Assembly: GCA_021163465.1 (NCBI GenBank)
Contig: JAGGWU010000184.1
Coordinates: 1 to 7,721 of the forward strand
Source: Candidatus Bipolaricaulota bacterium
Lineage (GTDB): Bacteria; Bipolaricaulota; Bipolaricaulia; Bipolaricaulales; Bipolaricaulaceae
Direction of reading: 5' to 3'
Length of the DNA: 7,721 bases
The translations under genes and the position numbers were made by a program. How positions within the stretch are numbered: position 1 is the first letter of the stretch; every line of letters begins with the position of its first letter. The notes below the pieces were generated by a model. The model was not told the DNA's origin, did no database searches, and worked only from the letters and a program-made list of their open reading frames with translations. Shown here in pieces: positions 1 through 5,056 of this stretch.

Positions 1-37
1 AGTGCCGTCCGGTTTCCCCCGGCAATGTCCCGGCTCC

Positions 38-913
38 TCAGGCCTTAAGGATCCCCTTCACGAGCTCGGCCACCTGGGCAGGGGTGCGGGCCACGGGGAT
101 CCCCCGGGACTCCAGGGCCCTGGCCTTGGCCTCCGCGGTCCCCTCGGAGCCGGAGATGATCGCCCCGGCGTGCCCCATGCGCTTTCCCGGCGGGGCGGAG
201 AACCCGGCGATGTAGGCCACCATGGGCTTCCCCAGCTTCTCGGCCGCAAACCGGGCCGCCTCCTCCTCGGCGGTCCCCCCGATCTCCCCCACCAGGACCA
301 CGAGCTCCGTCTCCGGGTCTTCCGCGAAAAGCGCGAGGATGTCCACGAAGGAGCTCCCCACGATGGGATCCCCCCCGATCCCCACCACCGTGGACTGGCC
401 GATGCCGGCCCGGGAAAGGCGGGAGGCGATCTCGTAGGTAAGGGTACCGGAGCGGGAAACTATTCCCACGGGGCCGGGGGTGAAGACCTCCCCCGGCATG
501 ATCCCCACCTTGGCCTTGCCCGGCGAGATCAACCCGGGGCAGTTGGGTCCGATCAATCGAACCCTGTAGAGCTTGAGCAGGTGGTACACCCGGAGCATCT
601 GGTGTACCGGGATCCCCTCGGTGATAGTCACGATCAAGGGGATCCGAGCATCGGCGGCTTCCAGGATCGCATCGGGAGCGAACCGCGCGGGCACGAAGAT
701 TATGGAGGCGTTTATCTCCGGATGGGCTTCGATGGCTTCCGCCACGGAGTCGTAAACCGGGACCCCGTCCAGCCTCTGTCCTCCCTTGCCCGGGGTGACC
801 CCCGCCACCACCTGGGTCCCGTATGCCAACATCCGCTTCGTGTGAAATGAACCCTCGCTCCCGGTTATACCCTGAACAAGGACCCTCGTTGACCTATCGA
901 TGAGGATCGCCAA
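38..913 (-). CDS. sucD: Succinyl-CoA synthetase (ADP/GDP-forming) alpha subunit
   Basis: The alpha subunit binds CoA and carries the phospho-histidine in the reversible conversion of succinyl-CoA + ADP/GDP + Pi to succinate + CoA + ATP/GTP (cytosol, TCA cycle). From a TTG start the product is 291 aa; E. coli SucD is 289. Visible landmarks are the N-terminal CoA-binding Rossmann segment with GSEGSFH (18-24) and GVTPGKGG (38-45), IGPNCPG (121-127), GIVSRSGTLTYE (150-161), and the phosphorylated His in MGHAGAI at H248. The TTG at 913 is chosen because a strong SD (AAAGGAGGG) lies 5 nt upstream and the protein then begins like other SucDs. An in-frame ATG at 970 adds 19 residues that do not resemble the family. 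The sucC partner, usually directly upstream, is absent: two terminators and a microprotein gene lie there instead. Confident; citryl- or malyl-CoA ligase subunits are less likely given the length and motifs. Confidence 0.95.
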   Translation of the reverse strand: MAILIDRSTRVLVQGITGSEGSFHTKRMLAYGTQVVAGVTPGKGGQRLDGVPVYDSVAEAIEAHPEINASIIFVPARFAPDAILEAADARIPLIVTITEGIPVHQMLRVYHLLKLYRVRLIGPNCPGLISPGKAKVGIMPGEVFTPGPVGIVSRSGTLTYEIASRLSRAGIGQSTVVGIGGDPIVGSSFVDILALFAEDPETELVVLVGEIGGTAEEEAARFAAEKLGKPMVAYIAGFSAPPGKRMGHAGAIISGSEGTAEAKARALESRGIPVARTPAQVAELVKGILKA

Positions 914-927
914 CTTGTCCCTCCTTT
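914..927 (-). promoter_or_regulatory. Ribosome binding site fixing the sucD TTG start
   Basis: On the - strand AAAGGAGGG (927-919) is followed by a 5-nt spacer and TTG (913-911). This near-perfect anti-SD complement decides for the TTG start over the upstream in-frame ATG at 970. Confidence 0.85.
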
Positions 928-953
928 GTCCGACCAGGCTTTCGGCGATGGTA

Positions 954-962
954 ATAGTAACA
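954..962 (-). promoter_or_regulatory. Putative extended -10 promoter for sucD
   Basis: On the - strand the string TGTTACTAT contains an extended -10 (TG, one base, then TACTAT at 959-954). It would start RNA near 947 and give a leader of about 34 nt before the sucD SD. No good -35 is seen at 16-18 nt, which is tolerated with an extended -10. A strong terminator sits just upstream (995-1028), so sucD needs its own promoter. The assignment is inference from motif and context. Confidence 0.4.
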
Positions 963-994
963 CAAGACAAGGAGCGGGGCCCATTGTTAATTTG

Positions 995-1028
995 AAAAGG
1001 ACGAGGGGCCCTTTTGGGCCCCTCGTCC
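995..1028 (-). terminator. Strong intrinsic terminator (- strand) upstream of sucD
   Basis: A perfect 13-bp inverted repeat (999-1011 with 1016-1028; arm GGACGAGGGGCCC) with a 4-nt loop is followed on the - strand by TTTT (998-995) and then an A/T-rich stretch. On the + strand no T-run follows the stem, so it terminates leftward transcription. It would stop read-through from the microprotein unit, or a transcript arising in 1029-1150, before the sucD promoter. Confidence 0.8.
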
Positions 1029-1150
1029 CGGAGGTGGGAAAGCGGGCTTTCGTTTAGGGGGCGGGGCAGCTCTTCACCCCGCGCTTTACACCCCGATCTT
1101 AAGCGCCACCGGTGGAAAAGCCGGGGAGGGTTTGTGGAACTCCTGTGGAG
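1029..1150 (-). other. Structured non-coding interval between two terminators
   Basis: No credible ORF is found: there is no ATG on the - strand and only very short GTG frames. It holds several inverted repeats: GCGCTT/AAGCGC arms at 1081-1086 and 1101-1106, flanked by CACC/GGTG; a perfect 10-bp palindrome CCACCGGTGG at 1106-1115; and GAAAG/CTTTC around 1039-1052. Because a second strong terminator closes it on the left, it may be a long 3' tail of the microprotein mRNA or a small structured RNA. I found no convincing promoter inside it and recognise no RNA family. Confidence 0.3.
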
Positions 1151-1176
1151 AAAGAAAAAGGGGGGCGAAGCCCCCG
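1151..1176 (-). terminator. Intrinsic terminator of the microprotein gene
   Basis: On the - strand GGGGGC (1175-1170), a 3-nt loop and GCCCCC (1166-1161) form a 6-bp all-GC stem. One more C and then TTTTTCTTT (1159-1151) follow. It lies about 30 nt after the stop codon of the 51-aa gene, as expected for a rho-independent terminator. Confidence 0.85.
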
Positions 1177-1204
1177 CCTTTGCCTTCCGGCCCCGAAAAC
1201 GGGC

Positions 1205-1360
1205 TCAGTCCTCTTCGGCTTCGGCGATGGCGTCGTTGGTCTTCTCCAGGTTGACCTTCGCCTCGTCCAGTGCCGTTTCCAATTCCTCCAGCGCCCTTCC
1301 CAGATCTTCCAAGATCGGTTTTATCTTCTCGATGAGCTCCTTCTTGGTCACGTACGCCAT
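1205..1360 (-). CDS. 51-aa acidic coiled-coil microprotein, function unknown
   Basis: A 51-residue protein beginning MAYVTKKELIEK and ending IAEAEED. I do not recognise a family. Hydrophobic residues fall on an unbroken a/d heptad ladder (I10, I13, L17, L20, L24, L27, L31, A34, L38, T41, I45; spacing 3-4 throughout), so a single amphipathic helix that self-associates or packs on a partner is likely. It is strongly acidic: about 15 Asp/Glu against 7 Lys/Arg. There is no signal peptide, membrane segment or cysteine. The case for a real gene is good: AGGAGGTG stands 4 nt before the ATG, a TTGGAG-17-TACAAT promoter lies just upstream, and a clean terminator lies about 30 nt after the TGA. It is therefore a stand-alone transcription unit between the ABC permease and sucD, and its small size makes it easy to miss. 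Confidence 0.8.
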   Translation of the reverse strand: MAYVTKKELIEKIKPILEDLGRALEELETALDEAKVNLEKTNDAIAEAEED

Positions 1361-1380
1361 AGGCCACCTCCTGGAGCGAG

Positions 1381-1409
1381 ATTGTAGGGATGGTTCGCCA
1401 CAGCTCCAA
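1381..1409 (-). promoter_or_regulatory. Sigma70-like promoter of the microprotein gene
   Basis: On the - strand, -35 TTGGAG (1409-1404), a 17-nt spacer and -10 TACAAT (1386-1381). Transcription would begin near 1374, giving a very short leader that still contains the SD AGGAGGTG (1372-1365). It starts two bases after the permease stop codon, in the 51-nt gap between the genes. Confidence 0.55.
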
Positions 1410-1411
1410 GT

Positions 1412-2139
1412 TTACCTCCAACGGGTAAGGATCTCCTCGCGGCGAAAGAGCTTAACCGCGATGTAAAGGGTGGCCACATCGAGGGGGATCACGATCCTCT
1501 TTCCCACGAACGCGAGATTGACCGCGGTAAGGCGACCGATGTAAACGAGCAGCGGGATCAGGACGGGGAGCACCGCCAAGCTGGAGAACTGGTACGCCGC
1601 CCGGACATCGGTGGTACGGGAGGAGACGATCATGGTGACGAACACCGCGAACAACGCGAGGAGGGGAGCCAGGGCAAAAATGCAAAGGAGCCAAGGGAGC
1701 GAAAGCACCCCTGTGGGTATTTTCCCAACATTACACGGGCCGCCAAAAGGAAGAGGCCGAACGCGCCCCAGGAAAGGACCAGCCCAGGAATCACCGGCCC
1801 CAGTGCCTTGCCGAAAAACAGCTCCCAGTCCCGGACAGGGGTGGCCAGAAGGGGTTCCAGGGTGCCTTGCTCCTTTTCTCCCACGATGGAATAGGCGGCG
1901 ATGGAGAGGGGGATCACCACAGGGAGGATGAAGAAGTACAACAGGGATGTGTTCAGAAGGGCAGCCTGTGCCTCCTCGGGAAGGGCCCTTCCCTGCCACA
2001 CAAGGTACGTGGCAAACCCCGTCATAAACAAAGGGAGGAAGGCGACGCTGAAAAGCACCATCTTTATCCGAACCGCCTCCGCCCATTCCTTGAGGAGGAT
2101 CGCCTTAACCCTGTGCACCGGCACCTCCCATGAGCTCAT
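1412..2139 (-). CDS. ABC-2 type transporter permease, frame broken once (-1)
   Basis: Membrane subunit of an ABC exporter of the NatB/ABC-2 type. As written, the first frame (ATG 2139) yields 169 aa and stops at 1630. Shifting -1 near 1720 restores a 242-aa protein of normal family length ending at 1412. Restored features: six likely membrane helices (about 27-48, 65-86, 113-137, 148-172, 183-203, 216-232) and the coupling-helix segment GEKEQGTLEPLLATP (87-101), typical of ABC-2 permeases. The start overlaps the ATPase 3' end by 35 nt (GGAGG 9 nt upstream). An in-frame GTG at 2118 with GGGAGG 5 nt upstream is an equally good start (235 aa). The overlap suggests translational coupling. The break lies at either G GGA AAA (possible programmed slip) or a GGGG run lacking one G. 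Substrate unknown; Na+, drug or lipid are all possible. Kept as CDS because the sequence is not otherwise degraded. Confidence 0.8.
1691..1726 (-). other. Candidate -1 frameshift signal in the permease
   Basis: Read on the - strand in the incoming frame: slippery heptamer G GGA AAA (1726-1720), 6-nt spacer TACCCA (1719-1714), then a stem-loop with arms CAGGGGTGC (1713-1705) and GCTCCCTTG (1700-1692) around loop TTTC. The stem has seven Watson-Crick pairs, one G-U and one U-U mismatch. A tandem -1 slip leads directly into the frame encoding the C-terminal half (G-K-I-P-T-G-V-L-S-L). The geometry matches known programmed sites; that it functions is inference. Confidence 0.35.
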
Positions 2140-3024
2140 GGTAGACGTCCTCCAATGTGGTCTCGGCTTCCCGCACGGCGATGATCTCGGCCCCTAGCTC
2201 CACCAGCCTGCGCACAAGGACCGGGTTATCCCGGCCGGGGGTCCTCGACCTCGACATAGAGCTTCTCCCCCACCAGCTCCGCCGATCTCGCCCCAGGGAT
2301 GTCCAGGGAGGAGACGAGCCCGGGGAAGGCGTTGGCCAGCTCCACCACCATCTTGGTTCTGAAGAGGCGACGCTTAAGCTCTTCGGGGGTGCCCTGTGCG
2401 ATCAGGCGGGTCCTCAAAAGGACGATCCGGTCACAGAGGCGCTCGGCCTCGGGAAGGTTATGGGTGCAGAGGAGGACCGCCCTGCCCGCGCCTTTGAGCT
2501 CGGAGATGAACTCCCGTACGGACCTCGCGCTTTCGGGATCGAGTCCGGCGGTGGGCTCATCCAGCAAAAGTACCCTCGGTTCGTGCAAGAGGGCCCGGGC
2601 CAGTGCCAGTTTCTGGCGCATCCCCTTTGAGTACGTGGCCACCGGTTCGTTCCTTCGCTCCCAAAGCCCGAAGAACCGAAGGTACTCCTCGATCTTTTCC
2701 TCGGCGTTCCTCACCCCGTAAAGCTCCGCGAAGAAACGGAGGTTATGCCACGCCGAGAGGCGCTTGTAGAGCCCCGGGGATTCGGTGAGAACCCCCACGG
2801 TGGCACGGATATGAGAAGGATCCTCGTTGAGCTCACGTCCATCCACCCATGCCCTCCCGGAGGTGGGAGCGATGAGGCAGGAAAGCATCCGCGCCGTGGT
2901 GGTCTTCCCTGCTCCATTGGGCCCCAGCAGGGCCACGATCTCCCCCGCACGAACTTCGAAGGAGAGGTTTTTCTGCGGCTATCACCTCTCCGAATCGTCG
3001 TGTAAGCCCTTCGGTTCGGATCAT
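2105..3024 (-). pseudogene. ABC transporter ATP-binding protein (NatA/CcmA-like), two frameshifts
   Basis: Nucleotide-binding subunit that would power the adjacent permease at the inner membrane. Correcting two single-base excesses gives a 305-aa protein running from MIRTEGLTRRFGEV to EDVYHELMGGAGAQG. The first is an A5 run (2968-2972) just before the Walker A strand; the second is a C5 run (2237-2241) near the C-terminus. Restored positions: Walker A GPNGAGKTT (34-42), Q-loop region VGVLTE (76-81), signature YSKGMRQ (131-137), Walker B VLLLDEP (151-157), D-loop GLD (160-162), H-loop His188. Beyond the second break the C-terminal tail (D-N-P-V-L-V-R-R-L ... T-T-L-E-D-V-Y) is a typical regulatory end of such ATPases. 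All catalytic residues are intact, so the breaks are recent, sequencing errors, or recoded. The start ATG (3024) is 54 nt after polX and has no clear SD. Read literally, only a piece from GTG 2936 to TAA 2226 is open, lacking the first strands. Confidence 0.8.
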
Positions 3025-3078
3025 CTTAGGGCGGATTTTACTACAACCGTCGGGAAGGGATCGGGGCCCCAAATGGCG

Positions 3079-4782
3079 CTATTTAAACATCGCCAAAAGC
3101 TTGTCCAAGGACAGGGTATTGATCACGTCCTTGGCCTCGGCCCATCCACGGCGGGCCGTGAGGATCCCATATCGCATGAACCACAAATGGTCGGGGTGAT
3201 GGGCGTCGGTGCCCAAGGCCAGTTTCACCCCGGTATCGATGGCCTCCCGGACATGTTCGGCGCATAGATCCAGACGTTGCGGATTAGCGTTCACCTCGAG
3301 GATCGTCCCGTATTTCGCCGCCCGGCGAAACACCTCTTCCCAATCCACCTCATAGGCAGAGCGCTCCCCGATCAGGCGCCCGCTTGGGTGGGCGATGATG
3401 TCCACGTCCTCGTTCTCGATGGCCGAAAGGAGCCTTTTCGTCATCTCCTTTTTCGGCATCCGCATATGGGTATGGATCGCTGCCACCACCACCTCGAGCT
3501 CCCGCAAAAGCTCCCGGGGGACATCGATGGTGCCGTCGGGGAGGATATTGGCCTCGATACCGGAAAGGAGTCGAAAGCCCTTCAATTTCCGGTTGAGCTC
3601 CTGAATCGCTTCCATTTGCCGCGCCAGTTCCTCCGGGCCCAAACCCGGGATCGCTTGGGCGAAGCGGAAGTGGTCCACAATGGCTATGTAACGGTATCCA
3701 AGCTCCATGGCCGCCTTGGCCATCTCCTCCAAAGAACCCTTGCCGTCGGACCAGTCGGTATGGACGTGGAGATCCCCCAGGATCTGTTCGGGCTCAACGA
3801 GCTTGGGAAGCTTTCCCTCCTCGGCCGCCTGGATCTCCCCCCGATCCTCCCGCAGCTCCGGGGGTATCCAGGGGAGGCCCAAAGCCTTGTAGACCTCCTC
3901 CTCGGTGCGGCCGGCCACCCGTTCTTCCCCTTTGAACACCCCGTATTCGTTGAGCTTGAACCCCAAAGAAACCGCACGCTCCCGCAGGCGGATGTTGTGG
4001 GCTTGCGATCCGGTGAAGTACTGGAGCGCTGCCCCGAAAGATTCGGCGGGCACGATCCGGAGGTCCACTTGAACCCCATCCGCCAATCGCACCGAGGTCT
4101 TCTTCGGCCCCTTTGCTAAGACCTCCTCCACATCCGGGAGGGAGGCGAAGGCATCCGCGGCATCGTGGGGGCGATCGGATATCCCCAGGATATCGATATC
4201 ACCGATGGTCTCCTTGCCGCGGCGAAGAGATCCCGCGATCTCCACTTCTTTGAAGAGACCGCTTTCCCGGAGCTTATCCCGGATCCCTTCGGCCAGCGGG
4301 AGGGCATAACCTAGAAGCAACCGCCTTTCGGTCTTTCGGGCCTCGGCCAAGCCCCGCAGGATCTTCTCCTCTACCTTGGGGCCGAGGCCCGGTACGGTGC
4401 GGATACGGCCTTCCCGGGCGGCCCGCTCGAGGTCATCCAGGTTTCTTACCCCCAGATGCTCGTACAGCAACTTGGCGATCTTGGGCCCCACCCCCTCCAC
4501 TTGGGTAAGGGCGTAAAGGTCCACGGGGAGTTTCTTTTTGAGCTCCTCGTGGTAGCGGAGCCTGCCGGTTTTCACGATTTCCTCGATTTTACCGGCGATG
4601 GATTTTCCCACGCCCGGAAGCTCCGTTACTTTCCCCTCACGCACGAGGTCTTCTATGGGAACAGGACAGGACTCCACCGCCTGCGCGGCCCGCCGGTAAG
4701 CCCGGGGCTTGAACTCCACCCCCTCCAGTTCTAGAAGATCCGCGACCTCGTAGAGGATCTGGGCGACTTTCCGGTTCTGCAT
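3079..4782 (-). CDS. polX: Family X DNA polymerase with C-terminal PHP domain
   Basis: Gap-filling repair polymerase of bacterial PolX type, 567 aa (family about 570). Order: 8-kDa and helix-hairpin-helix region (ELPGVGKSIAGKI 54-66, VEGVGPKIAKLL 95-106, VPGLGPKVEEKI 130-141), then the nucleotidyltransferase palm with GSLRR (184-188), catalytic D195 and D197 in GDIDIL, and D240 in VQVD. FTGSQAHN (256-263) belongs to the thumb region. The PHP metal-dependent 3'-5' exonuclease domain follows from about 335: HVHTDWSDG (H339, H341), DH 370-371, E410, H437, H465, E496, and GTDAHH (D526, H528). The residue after DH is Phe where I expect Ser in the family. The gene is undamaged over 1.7 kb. The ATG lies 3 nt past the upstream stop, with GGGGGAG 8 nt before it, so it is co-translated with the Cys-rich gene. 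Likely base-excision or gap repair; high confidence. Confidence 0.96.
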   Translation of the reverse strand: MQNRKVAQILYEVADLLELEGVEFKPRAYRRAAQAVESCPVPIEDLVREGKVTELPGVGKSIAGKIEEIVKTGRLRYHEELKKKLPVDLYALTQVEGVGPKIAKLLYEHLGVRNLDDLERAAREGRIRTVPGLGPKVEEKILRGLAEARKTERRLLLGYALPLAEGIRDKLRESGLFKEVEIAGSLRRGKETIGDIDILGISDRPHDAADAFASLPDVEEVLAKGPKKTSVRLADGVQVDLRIVPAESFGAALQYFTGSQAHNIRLRERAVSLGFKLNEYGVFKGEERVAGRTEEEVYKALGLPWIPPELREDRGEIQAAEEGKLPKLVEPEQILGDLHVHTDWSDGKGSLEEMAKAAMELGYRYIAIVDHFRFAQAIPGLGPEELARQMEAIQELNRKLKGFRLLSGIEANILPDGTIDVPRELLRELEVVVAAIHTHMRMPKKEMTKRLLSAIENEDVDIIAHPSGRLIGERSAYEVDWEEVFRRAAKYGTILEVNANPQRLDLCAEHVREAIDTGVKLALGTDAHHPDHLWFMRYGILTARRGWAEAKDVINTLSLDKLLAMFK

Positions 4783-4785
4783 CCC

Positions 4786-4989
4786 TCAAGCTCCCCCGTA
4801 AAGCTGGGCGAAGCGGCGGAAAGAACGGTCGTAGGTGCGTTCCACCTCCGGAGGGAAGCAGCAGGCCGGGAGCTCCTTTTGCGAGAGGTGATAATGGAGG
4901 CACTCACAACAGATGCCCTTCCGTGGGCAATCCGGCCAGGTGCAAGGACACCTCTTGAGGTTTCGATCCCGATTCACACACTCCGCCAT
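4786..4989 (-). CDS. DUF6485-like cysteine-rich small protein
   Basis: A 67-aa protein starting MAECVNRDRNLKRCPC. It has nine cysteines (C4, C14, C16, C21, C27, C28, C30, C43, C44) plus H32 and H34, and a C-terminal PEVERTYDRSFRRF segment. The pattern C-x-N-x-x-R-N-L-x-x-C-x-C ... G-x-C-C-x-C ... P-A-C-x-F ... T-Y-D-R-S matches my memory of the DUF6485 family of unknown function. The clustered Cys/His suggest Zn or Fe-S binding (inference). The ATG at 4989 is preferred over an upstream ATG (5043) because AAGGAGG lies 5-6 nt before it and family similarity starts there. It is the first gene of the leftward unit and ends 3 nt before the polX start, so a role linked to DNA repair or nucleotide metabolism is possible but unproven. 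Confidence 0.85.
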   Translation of the reverse strand: MAECVNRDRNLKRCPCTWPDCPRKGICCECLHYHLSQKELPACCFPPEVERTYDRSFRRFAQLYGGA

Positions 4990-5026
4990 GAGGCCCTCCT
5001 TCCCCGGTCTCGGGTTTGTGCTTGGG

Positions 5027-5032
5027 TATAAT
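5027..5032 (+). promoter_or_regulatory. -10 element for the rightward operon
   Basis: A perfect TATAAT (5027-5032) lies 9 nt before the ATG at 5042, so RNA would start about 5039 and the phosphodiesterase mRNA would be almost leaderless. No good -35 is seen at 16-18 nt. It overlaps a leftward -10 on the other strand. Confidence 0.5.
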
Positions 5033-5056
5033 GCGCAAGGCATGGGGAGAACACAA
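5028..5056 (-). promoter_or_regulatory. Putative leftward promoter of the DUF6485-polX unit
   Basis: On the - strand: TTGTGT (5056-5051), 17-nt spacer, CATTAT (5033-5028). Predicted RNA start is about 5021, with a leader of about 31 nt carrying the SD AAGGAGG. The -10 matches consensus at 4 of 6 bases and the -35 at 3 of 6. Its -10 overlaps the rightward TATAAT almost base for base. Confidence 0.4.

Noticed and set aside
1..25. TTG at 25-23 (- strand) after a GGAG near the sucD stop, as the start of a downstream gene
   Set aside because: Only eight codons are visible, and they do not resemble the start of SucC or any family I know.
2..850. 282-codon open frame on the + strand opposite sucD
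   Set aside because: Antisense shadow of the GC-rich sucD gene; Pro/Gly/Arg-rich composition, no SD, no domain.
1086..1421. 111-codon - strand frame starting at 1421
   Set aside because: Overlaps the 51-aa microprotein in another frame, has no SD at its start and runs through the terminator stem; composition is Gly/Arg filler.
1014..1466. 150-codon + strand frame across the terminator and microprotein region
   Set aside because: It reads through two terminator hairpins antisense to a well-signalled small gene; low-complexity composition.
1721..2086. N-terminal half of the 224-codon - strand frame ending at 1412
   Set aside because: Before about 1720 this frame is a shifted shadow of the permease; only the part after the frame break encodes the real membrane helices.
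2157..2630. 157-codon + strand frame opposite the ABC ATPase
   Set aside because: Antisense to Walker B and signature coding sequence, with no SD or recognisable fold.
2968..2972. Phase-variable homopolymer tracts (A5, C5)
   Set aside because: Runs of five are shorter than typical slipped-strand contingency tracts, so phase variation is less likely than indel or error.
3063..3070. GGGGCCCC palindrome between polX and the ABC ATPase, as a terminator
   Set aside because: No loop can form without losing most of the stem and no T-run follows on either strand.
3277..4119. 280-codon + strand frame opposite polX
   Set aside because: Antisense to a certain gene; His/Leu/Pro-rich shadow without initiation signals.
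4913..5041. N-terminal extension of the phosphodiesterase frame
   Set aside because: Would be antisense to the Cys-rich gene and pass through the TATAAT box; no family similarity.
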